Positions 25,715 through 36,945 are shown, counted from the first letter of the stretch. The stretch: 64,000 nucleotides of DNA from Zygaena filipendulae (GCA_907165275.2 OU015669.1:8578501-8642500); one strand, 5' to 3'. Notes: a model not told the origin generated them from the letters alone. A program made the numbers and translations.

Positions 25715-25844
25715 AACAATTTTTTGGTATTTAAACAATAAATATCTAAGGTACACACAGTTAAAATACGTTCTATAACTCTCAATAAACTCTCTATAAC
25801 TCTGTATTGACAACTTAATAACATGTTATTTCTTATCGGCGTCC
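25715..25844 (-). mobile_element. 235-bp MITE, degraded fragment
   Basis: Retains ATACGTTCTATAACTCTCAA and the end TTCTTATCGGCGTCC followed by AAAT. The other terminus is lost or mutated (around 25690-25715). Confidence 0.6.
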
Positions 25845-26241
25845 AAATAACATTTGATGTAGCGTAACTTATTAAAAGAGTAACAACACTCTAACGATTT
25901 AAGCAATTTTTACTCTTTGTTTCTTATTTCCTAATACATAAATTACAGCTAAAAAGCTTAATTATAATGAACTTATGTAAGGATAAAAGATATAAAAATA
26001 CACTTGGGAAAAGGGGCACCCGTGACGAGCTCTTTTATTAAATTTATGAATATTCTTAGTTAATGAGGCTGAAATTTTCCGAATCGTTTTAGTAATATTT
26101 CACGGGGCGCTAACAACTCGTGAAAGGGTAAAGATTAATTGCTGACATTTTTGCTCTGCACGTTTCAAAAGTTGATTAATACGATCCGAGACAATATTAG
26201 GCTTTTTAATCAATATAGAAACGCAATAAAAGTTAATCTAG

Positions 26242-26558
26242 ACATATAAATAAAATTGAAATGTCCGTTTGTAATTTCAAATTAACAGTTTTTCACTTAA
26301 TGCATGCAAAAGTACTTATACCTATACGATACTAACATCAATAAATCAATTTTTAATTTTTTTTTTCTGTCTGTCTGTCTGTCTGTCGGTCTGTCTGTCT
26401 GTTTGTTCCGGATTATCTCTGAAACGGCTGGACCGATTTTAACGGGACCACTGGCAGATAGCTGATGTTATAAGGAGTAATTTAGGCTACTTTTTATCCC
26501 GGAATTCTCGCGGGATCTCTGAAATTACCGCGGGTGAAACTGCGGGTAACAGCTAGTA
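26242..26558 (-). repeat. Family A copy, long sub-type
   Basis: TAAATAAAATTGAAATGTCC, AATTAACAGTTTTTCACTTA, a (TCTG)n run at about 26367-26402, ACGGCTGGACCGATTTTAAC, then GGGTGAAACTGCGGGTAACA. Same sub-type as 58340, 61493 and 62787. Confidence 0.8.
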
Positions 26559-27221
26559 ATTTATATTTCTTTTTACAGCTATTCCTAAAGTTCTGTGTTT
26601 TCACAATACAACAATATAATTTTATTGCATCGAATTTTTTTACAGTATTTATGTAGAGTAAAAACATGGCAAAAAGGCGGCCTTATTGCTAGAAGCAATT
26701 TTTCAAGGCAACCTTAACGTGATAGAACTTATGATTGATATCAGTAGATTTCACTACGACCTTGCTCATGATTAAGATAGGTTTATCTTATCGCAATCGG
26801 TACTCGGAAAGAGGAAAATGGAATGTTTAAAATTTTATTCTGGAAAATAGGACTGACAGTGTTGGCGTCAGTGCACTATCAAATACCACACAAGTGGAGC
26901 CGCGAGCAAAAACCAGTTTGTAGTAAGTTAACGGTAACAGAATGCTTTATTTTCTCTTCTTTTATATCTTCAAAATACTTCATAATATTTATCCGAAGAC
27001 TACGTCTTTCGAATTTATATGAATGGATGTAAACATAAATTCGTGCATTTATTACCATTTCATGCAACGCTAATAAAGTGCCGTTTTGAAATTTATATTG
27101 AAAATTCAAAGGGAGCGAGCGCGTTGGATGAAGATTTTCATAGGATACATTAAAATCTGTTTCTACCGTCGCTTTGCGACTGCGGTCCAATTCAAAAGCG
27201 ACTTTGCCTTAACTTAAAATC
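26559..27221. other. Unique DNA
   Basis: The minus-strand frame at 26879-27190 starts on TTG, not ATG, and has no supporting splice sites. No gene is called. Confidence 0.35.
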
Positions 27222-27710
27222 TATACACACCGGCAGAATTAGCGGAACACAAAAAGGCAGAGTATAGAAATAATTACGTATATATATTAAAACAAATAAT
27301 AATTAGACGTGAAGTAATAAATTGATATACATCTTTTAACACTTTAAAAGTTTGTAATTAAATTATTCAATTTTATTTAAAATAATAATAAAAAAATACA
27401 CTTTTTCTCTAATTTGTGGGCACACAAATAATGTTTTAAATTAAAGACTAAATAAATGAACGATTAATAACGTGTGTTTCCCCTTCGTGATTCAACTTTT
27501 ATTTGCAACATTGTCTGTGTTCTCACAAACTAGAGATTTTTTATTTTGATTACTTTTAATAAAATTTAACTAAAAACTTCTTAAAGTCGATGTTAAAAGA
27601 TGTATATTAGTTTATTACTTCATGCCTGATAATAATTTGTTTTAATATATATACGTAATTATTTCTATACTCTGCCTTTTTATGTTCCGCTACTTCTGCC
27701 GGTGTGTATA
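27222..27710. mobile_element. 489-bp element with 120-bp terminal inverted repeats
   Basis: Arms 27222-27341 and 27591-27710 are inverted repeats with about nine mismatches. The ends read TATACACACCGGCAGAA. Flanking TA on both sides would fit a Tc1/mariner-type TA target, but the TATA end makes the exact duplication ambiguous. The centre is AT-rich and non-coding. Confidence 0.85.
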
Positions 27711-27726
27711 TCTAGGTACCATATTA

Positions 27727-27925
27727 ATATAATCCTGATACCTATTATAAATGCGAAAGTGAGTTTGTTTGTTTGTTTGTTACGATTTCACGGCTTAACC
27801 GCTCAACCGATCACAATTGTGAATGATCACTGGTTTACAGAGAAGGACATAGGTTACTTTTTATCCCAGAATTCCCCGGGGAACTCTAAAATTACCGCGG
27901 GTGGAACCTCGGGGCACAGCTAGTA
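27727..27925 (-). repeat. Family A copy
   Basis: CCTGATACCTATTATAAATG to GGAACCTCGGGGCACAGCTA; it begins 17 bases after the long-TIR element. Confidence 0.7.
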
Positions 27926-27933
27926 ATATGAAA

Positions 27934-27992
27934 AGTTCTTGCGGTCATTTCGAAATAGACGCAGGCGAAACCACCATAGGACCAGCTGGTAA
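27934..27992 (-). repeat. Family A fragment (head only)
   Basis: GCAGGCGAAACCACCATAGG and ACCAGCTGG, a diverged second head right after the preceding copy. Confidence 0.4.
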
Positions 27993-28131
27993 GTAAAACA
28001 TCCAGCAGTACCTACTTAAGCAGCCTACAAAGATTTGACAAAATAAAACCAGAAAGTTTGGATCCTTGAAAATCTGGATGACATAATCAGCTAAATGAAG
28101 TTAGATGAATACATATTAATGACGTTCTAGA

Positions 28132-28497
28132 TCAGAGGTTCCCATACTTTTTTTTCTCATAGACCACTTTAAAAATTTTGCTGGATCTGGTGGACCCCCT
28201 GCAGCTATTACATTTACTAACTCACTTCCGAAACCCGAAAAAAGTATATATCTATGGCAATCTGTGTTGTGGCTATTTTTCAATCAACTATGAGTTAAAA
28301 GTTTTCGAAAAAAAGGTGAGAATTTATATTGTTTTGATTATGCTGTGAGTGGATTTCATTTAAGCTAAGTTTCAAGGTCAGTCTAAAAAGCATCTTCATC
28401 CAACAGTTGTGGACCCCCATTTTTTTTCCACGCAAGCGTAGACCCCTGTCGGGCTCCCGTGGACCCCTGCGGCCTCTGGACCTCTTTGGGAATCAAT
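28132..28497. mobile_element. hAT-like MITE with perfect 8-bp duplication
   Basis: 366 bp between two copies of GTTCTAGA (28124-28131, 28498-28505). Subterminal sequence CAGAGGTTCCCATAC at the left pairs imperfectly with CTTTGGGAATCA at the right. An 8-bp duplication with a CAG-type end indicates hAT. The right part is rich in GTGGACCCC. No frame. Confidence 0.8.
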
Positions 28498-28505
28498 GTT
28501 CTAGA

Positions 28506-29361
28506 TTAACGCATAGACATGAAATGTTTAGAGTTCCAGAGGAATTCTTAAATTAAACTGGTTAGTGGTTAGTTAAGTAAGCCAGTAAGGACTGGAGTAG
28601 CACTTCTTCTTGTACCAGACTCCATGTCCGCTGGGAAGGCAATAACAAGACCATAAACCGTTTTTACTGCCTTTGTTCGACTAAATCTATGTAGGTTTTG
28701 ACTTTTTAAACAATGACCGTATTTTCGTATAAATATACGGACCATTCTTAAGATGTTTTGAATGAACGGAAAATTATAGGTGCCGATTCTTATTTCAAAA
28801 GAGACCGGAGATCTTAGTATGATATTTTTTTTTTACTTGTTAATTTGCTTTGGAATGACAGTCATCTTGTTAATGACATATCATTTCATTTCATAGGTTG
28901 CACTAAATTCAGTTGTTTATATCTATGTAAAATTAGTTATTTGTCGTTGAGAAAAGTTTGATTCCATTTATCCCAAACCAAAAAAATATTCCACTCTTAT
29001 CAACGCTAGTTAAACTAGGATAGTTAATAGGCCCAGATTGCAGAAGTTCAAATGAAGCAAAAGTTTTAAAACTTCAAGTAGGTATTTTAAGAATTTCATC
29101 CACTAAAGAACGGTTCCCATGAATGGCAGGATGATATAATCTTGTCAGTAGGTTAGATATGTCCTCAGACGGCGTTATTATCGGATTACCTAAACTACTG
29201 CCCACGTTGGCTCCTTACAAAAGAAGACTTAAAAAGAAATAGACAGAAACCCAATATTTCACTTCAATAATGGTGCACATATTATATTAAAATAGCAAAA
29301 AAACATTACAACTATTGACATACTACGTTTTTCATCTCTAATTCGTAGAAAATATGCATGC
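28506..29361. other. Unique DNA upstream of the lipocalin-like gene
   Basis: No gene or element recognised. Short frames only. Confidence 0.35.
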
Positions 29362-29465
29362 ATGACTTCTGGTGTTGCAAATGTCCATGGGCAGCGGTAA
29401 TCACTTACCATTGTTGTGCTGCCTGCCCGTTTGCCCCCTATGAGATAAAAAAAACATTTTTTTTA
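29362..29465 (-). repeat. Family B short repeat
   Basis: ACTTCTGGTGTTGCAAATGT, CCATGGGCAGCGGTAATCAC, GCCCGTTTGCCCCCTATGAG, then an A/T tract. About 420 bases upstream of the lipocalin-like start. Confidence 0.65.
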
Positions 29466-29780
29466 CAAGTATCGATAATAATTGATAGAAAAATTAAATA
29501 CCTATGTGGATATTTTTTTTATTATTACTATTTTTTATCTTTTAATTATTATTTTCGGTAATAGTCAGTATATTACTACTACATACTACATAAATAATTA
29601 TACTACATAAATAAAACGAATCCATTTTAATTTGAAATTAATAAAACAATGAGAACAAATTGTTGTTTTAAAACACAGTTGAGTTGAAAGTTTAGTAATT
29701 CAGCTTAGGTAAGTATGAAAAGCAGAAATGTGAAAAAGGAAAAACATACATTTCACTTGTTGAAACTTGTTTTGTTTCTC

Positions 29781-29880
29781 CTTTTATATCCGAGACATAA
29801 GTGCATAAGTTTAAAAGCAAGAGATAATCTTGTCTGAATTTACTAAGTGCAATAACACTGGAGCCAGATTTTAAACCAGA
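29781..29880 (+). promoter_or_regulatory. Possible promoter and 5' leader of the lipocalin-like gene
   Basis: A TATA-like stretch (tttatatc, about 29783-29790) lies roughly 90 bases before the first ATG. That would allow a short leader, but no clear arthropod initiator is visible, so this is a weak positional inference. Confidence 0.25.
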
Positions 29881-32377
29881 ATGGTTTTAGTCTTTCAAGC
29901 TTCAGTTGCAAAAATGACCCGCTCACTACTAGTTCTAATATTTATTGTTGAAATAATAAGTAAAATCGAATGCAAAAGTGATGCCAGTAAAAAATGCAAC
30001 GGTTTCCAAGCCAATTTCGATATGAAAAGCGTGATTGGACCATGGAATGTGGTTGCTGTAATTCCTGAGAAAATATTTCCCCACAACGAAAGTATTACGT
30101 GTTACAAAGTTGAGTTCAGTGAAACTGATGAGGTAAGGGTAGAATAATTATTTCTAACGTAACTAAAACTCTTCAATCCTACTTCCTACTAATATTATAA
30201 ACGCGAAAGTTTGTAAGTATATATGGATGGATGGATGTTTGTTACTCTTTCACGCAAAAACTACTGAATGGATTTAAATGAAACTTTACGATGATATAGC
30301 TTATACATCAAAATTAACACATAGGGTACTTTTTATCACGGAATTCCCGCGGGACCTCTGAAATTAACGCGGGTGAATCCGCGGGGCACAACTAATCTTC
30401 TATATAGCATAGATTAAAATAAATATTAACATCGCCCACGTAGCAATAAATACAAATTCAAAATAATATGTTTATAACTTAACTCAACCGCTTGTGTGAG
30501 ATTGTAAAACATCCAAACTTCTTCACAAACTTACACACTTGTATACCAGCTGGTCTTCGGTAATTCTTAAGATTTTAATATCTAATAAATATACTATGAA
30601 TTTATAACTATAGAAATTTGAACTGGTTTATATATAAAAACGAACTTTACATATTTTTCTTCAGGCAAGTCTCCGATGGTTAGCCAACACCACAGTCGAA
30701 ACGGACTCGCTACCTGAAATAATGGACAACATCAATGGCACTATAATAAGACAGCGTTATCATTCCGAAAGACCATTCGATATCTGGTCGAAAGCTATAG
30801 AAAACGTCAACGGGTGCTTCCAACAAGTCTTGTCTTTGGATACCAAAAAGGATAACATTGGTGGGTATTAAAAAAAATCCAAAGGTTCTTTAAATAAAAT
30901 TTAATTTATCGGAGACATCAATAGTGATTTTTATTCATAAAAAAGCCATTTTTTTAAGAATCAAATGTTATGATATTCGATAAAAAATATACCTGCCATT
31001 ACTTTACCTTTTACTTACCATCAATTATAACAAAGAAATTTCAGTGTTAATAATCAAAATAATAATAATAATATACAAAATATATATAGTAAGGGAAAAA
31101 GTGTTTCAAACGAAATATTAATAGATAAAATAATAATAGTTAAGACAATCATTAACAAAATAGTTATAAACAAAACAGAAGTAGACGAAATGATATCTTC
31201 TCTTCAGCCGCAGCACTAGGAAGCTGTAAAGGGTGGATATTTTATGGGTGCTGTCATAACTGTAATTCTGTTGACTTCAAAAATAACCACATTATAGGCC
31301 AACTTTGAATAAGTTATTTGACTTTGAGTTTGACTTTGACGAAATATAAGTAGGATAATGTGTCACAAACTTTACACCGCAGGCAAAACTCTATCTCGAG
31401 ATGCGCTGATGCAGTTACATATTGTGGACACAAATGACAATTCTGGTCCATTTCTGGTACAAATGCTGTGGGGAAAAGTGTTGTCAGCCGTTGTTTATCG
31501 TAGATATCAGGTAATGAGAACCAGCTCACACCGCTTTAATATAAGAACTATATGTGAAGATTAGCAAAAAGTCAAAGACAACTCTTAAGATATATGGACG
31601 CAGATAAGCAATAACATGTTAACTCACAAAATTAAGTTATCGATTCAGAACGATTTATTGAAAGATAAGGAACGTTTTTTAATTATGTGTTTACCTTATT
31701 ACATTGCTTAAATATGTAACTAAATATTGAACATAAAAAATGTTGATACAAAATGGCGCTCTTAGTTTTAAAACACGATTTACTCAAAATTTCTCCAGTG
31801 TGGGTTAACACACTATTGCTTATCTATTTCTTCACAGTTTAGGTTCTTCTTAAGCGCGCTAGTTTTGACAGGGATGGTTTGACTTTCTACTCTTTATCTC
31901 TACATACTCGTACTTTAAAATGAAGTAGCTTCTGCGGTCTGTTCGCGATAAACTCAAAAAATACTGGACGGATTTTCATGTGGTTTTCACCAATAGATAG
32001 AGTGATTCATGGGGAAGGTTTGTATTCATAGTTTATTCTGGAATTCCCGCGGGAACTCCAACATTACCGCGGATGAACTCACAGGGGACAGCTAGTTTGA
32101 AATAAATTACTAAAAAGTTTGGTTAACTTGGTTTACACTAACATATTATTATTGTCTTATTTTGTGTGAATGATGCAGGTGGATGCGATAGAGCCACGTA
32201 AGCTAATAGACAAGAATTGTGTTCGAATCTCATATAATTTTTGATCTTTTTCAGGGTGTAACACTTTACCAGCTCAAACCTGTAATAGACTTGATGTCAA
32301 GATTGCGGGGATCCCACAAACCTCCAACTATTTGCTCACGTCTCCCGGATCTCCTACCTCCGCTTCCTGTATTTTAA
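29881..32377 (+). CDS. Secreted lipocalin-like protein, four exons
   Basis: Exons are 29881-30132, 30665-30860, 31383-31510 and 32255-32377, with junction phases 0, 1 and 0 and GT..AG at every intron. They join without a stop into 232 residues ending at TAA. A second ATG at 29914 (Met12, A at -3) begins a better signal peptide (SLLVLIFIVEII), with cleavage probably near residue 30, so the working protein may be 221 residues. Just after it, ANFDMKSVIGPWNVVAV (from about residue 44) matches the first lipocalin signature: an NFD-type lead-in followed by G-x-W. Cysteines in the mature part are C31, C39, C74, C135 and C219; possible N-glycosylation sites are N69, N92 and N108. Length and layout fit a small extracellular carrier of hydrophobic ligands such as apolipoprotein D or bilin-binding relatives. 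The later lipocalin motifs are not clear and the proline-rich C-terminus is unusual. No ligand can be inferred. Gene structure is secure; the family call is likely. Confidence 0.85.
30184..30396 (-). repeat. Family A copy in intron 1 of the lipocalin-like gene
   Basis: CCTACTAATATTATAAACGC to GAATCCGCGGGGCACAACTA, wholly inside the intron 30133-30664. Confidence 0.8.
31226..31345 (+). repeat. LINE 3' tail in intron 2
   Basis: GAATAAGTTATTTGACTTTG and the (TTTGAC)n-like run resemble the tail of a truncated non-LTR retroelement. It ends just before the acceptor at 31382. Confidence 0.45.
31596..31831 (+). mobile_element. 235-bp MITE, copy in intron 3
   Basis: Left end GGACGCAGATAAGCAATAAC intact. 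Right end runs to GCTTATCTAT but the last bases are mutated, so no target duplication survives. An older copy than those at 3200, 8138 and 9666. Confidence 0.85.
31900..32096 (-). repeat. Family A copy in intron 3
   Basis: AAATACTGGACGGATTTTCA, GGAATTCCCGCGGGAACTCC and an ACAGGGGACAGCTAGTT end. Confidence 0.6.
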
Positions 32378-33119
32378 ATTTTGCAATATACTGGCTCGTA
32401 TTGACTAACATAGGTTCTGCATTGTTTCCACAGTATTGCTACATATTATAAAGAGTTGAGAGGCAGTTTTGGGCAGTTATATGTTTTTGATATCACCTAT
32501 TTTACACTGCATAAATATCAAGTACATATTTACCTTATTTAACATAACTATTTCCCTATAGATCTGCTAAACTTTTCAGTTTTTTTTTTTAACTACATAG
32601 ATAAGGTATTAGCTTAAGTAACTAAGATAAGGTAATAAGTGCAACAAAGTGCTGTTTCTCGATTAAAACAAACTAATTAATTTTAATTTATGGAGTTCTT
32701 AATTATAAAAGTATTAGATTTTTTTTTAATTGTTTGAACAATAAATAACGAAATAAATATAATAAATATATACAGTCGAACGTGAAACTTCTTTTTGTTA
32801 CCGCATAACGATTGGAAAACAATACATCTTTATGGTAGTTAAAGGTACAGCACGGAACCAACGTCCAGTCTCTAACAAATGTTGTACACTCACGCTATCA
32901 TACTAACCACGATACATTGCACCGAAGGTTAGTTTAATAAATTAAAATTATATTGCTATGTGCTTACTCGAATGCCAGCTGAAAAGATTAAATTTTCAAA
33001 TAAAAGAACCGAAACTAACTGAATGGATCGTACAGGTTAAAGTTTTGAACTAACGCTGTTCGAACATGCTATAGTGCAAAATATAATGTGAAACAAGTTT
33101 AGGTACATATATGTGAAAA
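32378..33119. other. 3' UTR and downstream DNA
   Basis: After the poly(A) signals nothing further is recognised up to the next family A copy. Confidence 0.35.
32740..32757 (+). terminator. Candidate polyadenylation signals of the lipocalin-like gene
   Basis: AATAAA hexamers at 32740-32745 and 32752-32757 are the first clear signals downstream of the stop at 32375-32377. They imply a 3' UTR of about 370-400 bases. Confidence 0.45.
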
Positions 33120-33285
33120 CTAGCTGTCCCGCGCGGTTTCACCCGCGATAATTTTGGAGTTCCCGCGGAATTGTTCCATACAAACTTTGCAACCCCTTTT
33201 CATCCCCATGGGGGTTGAATTTTCAAAAAACCCTCATAGTGCACAACTAAGCCACTTAAGGAATGTTTGTGCAAAATATCATGGT
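33120..33285 (+). repeat. Family A copy, sub-type with C-rich middle
   Basis: CTAGCTGTCCCGCGCGGTTT, CCATACAAACTTTGCAACCC and ATGGGGGTTGAATTTTC. Confidence 0.65.
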
Positions 33286-33291
33286 TCTAGA

Positions 33292-33438
33292 TGTGAGTTT
33301 ATTTTTTTGTTACGCTTTCACGGCGTAATCATGAGACTTGGCACACACGTTGTCAAAGGTCATAGGGTACTTTCTATCTTGGAATTCCCGCGGAAACGCT
33401 GAAATTAACGCGATTGAAACCGCGGGGAACAGCTAGTA
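33292..33438 (-). repeat. Family A copy, inverted against the previous one
   Basis: ATGTGAGTTTATTTTTTTGT to TGAAACCGCGGGGAACAGCT; the two copies are separated by only a few bases. Confidence 0.7.
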
Positions 33439-33591
33439 TGAGAACATTTGCCAGAGGGTTTTTAAGTAGGTATGTCATAGTTTGAATGGAACTATGGAAA
33501 ACTAAGGAAAAAATTGTGTTTGAAGATAGCACATATGGTCTCAGAGGTATATTCACTAACTTAAAATCACGGGAAAAAGTTTTATAACTGA

Positions 33592-33799
33592 CTAGCTGTT
33601 ACCCGCGGTTTCACCCGCGTTAATTTCGGAGTTCCCGCGGGATTTCTAGATTAAAATATAGCCTCTGTTACTCAGGGATAAAGTAGCTTTCTAATTGTGA
33701 AAGAATTTTTGAAATCGGTACAGTAGTTTTTGAGTTAAATCCTAACAAACAAACAAACAAAAAATCTAAGCTTTCCTCTTCGTAATATTAATATAGATA
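33592..33799 (+). repeat. Family A copy, full length
   Basis: CTAGCTGTTACCCGCGGTTT, GAATTTTTGAAATCGGTACA, a (CAAA)n run, ending TAATATTAATATAGAT. Close to the copy at 38643. Confidence 0.75.
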
Positions 33800-34331
33800 T
33801 CTTGTTTGAAGTGTTTTACTAGGTATTTTCCGCGGTTTCACCAGCGTTTAACCATTTTAACTCCTGAGTGGATTAACTTACAAAAACTCTTTCTTTGTGC
33901 TTGCTTAAATTATAAAAGAAAATTTTGTGCATGATTTAAAGTTTATATTGGTTTGAGCTGTTTATTGTATTGTATGATTCCGGAACTGTTTTATAGTTAT
34001 AGATAGATAGACACACAAACGGGTAGTCTGATAGCATCAGGTGTCCGACAGAGAAGCCAATGATTGATTTCGATTCGGACACGACTTATACAACTGTATA
34101 ATTATACAGGGTGTCTAAATAGCCCGAACATTAGTAGCTGTAATAATTTAGCTGTGATCCATCATTGTTAGTGTGTTATTGAGAATGTACGATAATTTCA
34201 TATCATGCTGTTTAAAAAACAGGTTGCATCAATCAAAAATGATATCATCAGTTATAATCTACTTAAGACGTAATTTTTTTTACGATTAATGTAAGCTAAC
34301 AAAACTTATCATAATAAATAATAATCCTTAA
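33800..34331. other. Unique DNA and a transposon-end-like motif
   Basis: A stray head CCGCGGTTTCACCAGCG lies at about 33829. TATACAGGGTGTCTAAATAG at about 34105-34124 resembles a transposon terminus, without a partner. Confidence 0.3.
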
Positions 34332-34590
34332 TCCTATACTAATATTATAAATGGGAAAGTGTGGATGTTTGGATGTTTAGATGTTTAGATGTTTAGATGT
34401 TTAGATGTTTAGATGTTTAGATGTTTAGATGTTTGGATGTTTGGATGTTTGTTACTCAATCACGCAAAAACGGCTGAATGAAATTTGGCATGCAGGTTGT
34501 CAAGGGTACAGAGAAGGACATAGGGTACTTTTTATCCCGGAATTCTTACGGGAACTCAGAAATTACCGCGGGTGAAACCACGGGGCACAA
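34332..34590 (-). repeat. Family A copy with an expanded 8-bp array
   Basis: CCTATACTAATATTATAAAT, then about 11 copies of GATGTTTA/GATGTTTG (34363-34451), then the usual body to GAAACCACGGGGCACAA. Confidence 0.85.
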
Positions 34591-34592
34591 AT

Positions 34593-34760
34593 TCGAATGT
34601 TAGTTTGTTTTTTTGTTACGCTTTCACACCTTATCGGCTCAACCGATCATCATGGCATTTTGCATAAACGTTGTCAGGGGTACAGAGAAGGACTTAGGGT
34701 ACTTTATCTTGGAATTCCCGCGAAAACTCCGAAACTAATGCGGGTGGAACCGCAGCTAGT
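34593..34760 (-). repeat. Family A copy, head-to-tail with the previous one
   Basis: GAATGTTAGTTTGTTTTTTT to GGGTGGAACCGCAGCTAGTT, of a different sub-type from its neighbour. Confidence 0.7.
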
Positions 34761-35455
34761 TATTCCCATAAAAAAAATTAGGTTCAGAAACGGAACCCGC
34801 TGTAGTGTAGTGACAAGCGTGACGGGCGCTGACTCCGCTCAATACTGAAAGGGGAGTTCCACCTCACTCGTTTTATTTCTATTGTTTATGGCACGGGGTT
34901 TGATGGAATACCTTTAACTAGATGTATGTTTTGAAGCGTACCTATTTCAATACAGTTTGGCGATAACCTTCTCAGTACACTAGACATAGACTTAGACATA
35001 ATCATCTTTATTTGGCATCGCAGAAAATAAAAAATATATGTGACCTACTCGCCACCTACTCGCCAGCTTTTTCCCTGTAACTCTGTAAATCACGTAAACG
35101 GAATTCTTTCGGGAACTTCAGGATGAAATTCTGTTTTTGCTCGTCTATGCATCTATTTTTATGTAGCTACCTACCTTTTTAGGCTGTACAGGTCGTCTTC
35201 AAGATTTCATAACCTTTCTATGTTAATTGTTGTAATTGTGTTATTTTATCGTTATAATTAACTATAAATAAATAAATAAATAATTAGTCATTGAATGATT
35301 ATAAATATACTTGTGGATATTATCACAGAGCGCTATAGATGGGCGATCAACCCGGCTTTACGGTTTATGGTTAAAACCCGGTTCTTGCTTTGATTACCCA
35401 TATATACACAGCGCACATTATTTATTTATTTATGCCCACCAGACACATCAGGTAC

Positions 35456-35658
35456 GTCTTTAATATTATAAATGAAAACGTGAATTATTTGTTTGTTTAT
35501 TACGATTTCGAGCTTCAATTACCAACTCAACCGATCATTATAAATTTTGCATTCACGTTGTCAGTGGTGCAGAGAAGGACATAGGCTGCTTTTAATGCGA
35601 GAATTCCCGCGGAAACCCCCGAAATCAACGCGGGTTGAGCCGCAGGGAACTGCTAGTG
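35456..35658 (-). repeat. Family A copy
   Basis: CTTTAATATTATAAATGAAA to GAGCCGCAGGGAACTGCTAG. A (AAAT)n microsatellite lies upstream at about 35265-35284. Confidence 0.7.
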
Positions 35659-36446
35659 ATATAATAATTATAATGTCACATTTTGAGAAAGTACAAGACC
35701 TGGAGTCTAATCTATAGTTCAACCTGTAGGTACCTACCTACAATTAATCAAATCTGCAGAAGTATCATAATAATTGAAGCCCTGCGGCTTAATAGTAAAG
35801 TTATAACCTTAGAAGCAGGTGCCGATGCCGCTGACCAAAATATCTCAATCCACTTGGAACTTTTAATAGCCCTTTAACTCTTGAAATCTCATCTTCCTCA
35901 CCAGCGAGCAGTCCCGTGACGAAATTACGTAAAGTCTTTTAGCAATAAAATTGCACATAAAGACCATTTTATAATAGGATCGTAAAACTGACTGTTCCAG
36001 CTCCAGGATAAGGGCGAACAGTCCTCCCCCGGGGTTTTTCTAATTTTACGGGACGTTTTTCTGCTTTTATTTTTTATTTAAAAGTAAAATAAATCTCCAT
36101 TTGGATAACAGCACCTGCTTCGTTTTACGTTTTGTTTGCATCTAAATACCTACTAGTAGATGCAATGTATGCGAATTGCAACATTGCAAAGTTGCTATAG
36201 CCTTATTTATGTGTCCATTGCGATTTTCACAATTATTTAATAACCTATGTAGATTGGAAAATCTATATAATTTTTGAAGTGTAAACGTGATACTGAGAGC
36301 ATAGTAGGTAAGTTATAAATTACTCATAATTATAATAATGCTCTATACAGACTGGGATGAAAATTGACAGTCCACTCTTACCCGTCGTTAAGGTTATGAT
36401 TTTGTTTGAAGAGAAAGAACATTGAGCGATACCTAGATGAAATTGG
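35659..36446. other. Unique DNA
   Basis: No supported gene. The frame 35683-35877 has no coding character. Confidence 0.35.
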
Positions 36447-36820
36447 AATAGTACATTGTTATCCTAGGGGTGAAAGTAACCTCGATCTATTGGCGCCCGA
36501 GCATAGCGAGCGCCAAACCCCGTCTCGGGACTAAATAAGTCTTTCTCCCGAGGGTAACACTGTGCTTTTCATTACGAATGCAAGGAAAGTCAAAATAAAA
36601 ATAGGAATTAGCTAAAGAAAAAAATGAGTGAATTTTATTTTACATAAATCAACCATTAGGTGTGCTACTGGCCAGTAAGTATGCCCCCTATGACGTAAAA
36701 AAAAACTTGAGTGTCTGCAGTATCCAGCTGTCAGTTGAAAGCGATTCTCCCTAGGGCTGAAAAGTGTTACTTTCAACCCGCTTCTCAGGCCACTTCAGAC
36801 CTACTTTCCGAGTATGAGTA
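36447..36820 (-). mobile_element. Family C element, copy 2 (inverted)
   Basis: About 374 bp, starting AATAGTACATTGTTATCC and ending CCGAGTATGAGTA. It matches copy 1 (1133-1482) nearly throughout, except that the core GCCAAAYCCCGTCTCGGGAC lies in the opposite orientation and an extra hairpin TTGGCGC..GCGCCAA is present. Confidence 0.75.
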
Positions 36821-36945
36821 GTGAAATTTTTTATAAATGACCATTTTTTTTAAAGTTTTTCATTTTACCTTTTTCTATTAGGTTGTAACTTAGCCTATCA
36901 CCTGGTTTTGGCTTGACGTCGATTTACGGGACACCCTGTGTAATA

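Noticed and set aside
26879..27190. 103-codon minus-strand frame
   Set aside because: It begins on TTG and has no flanking acceptor and donor of quality.
34363..34451. CRISPR-like array of short repeats
   Set aside because: An 8-bp microsatellite without spacers, inside a eukaryotic interspersed repeat.
35340..35400. Second terminus of a hAT-type element (GATGGGCGATCAACCCGG)
   Set aside because: No matching opposite end or 8-bp duplication was found.
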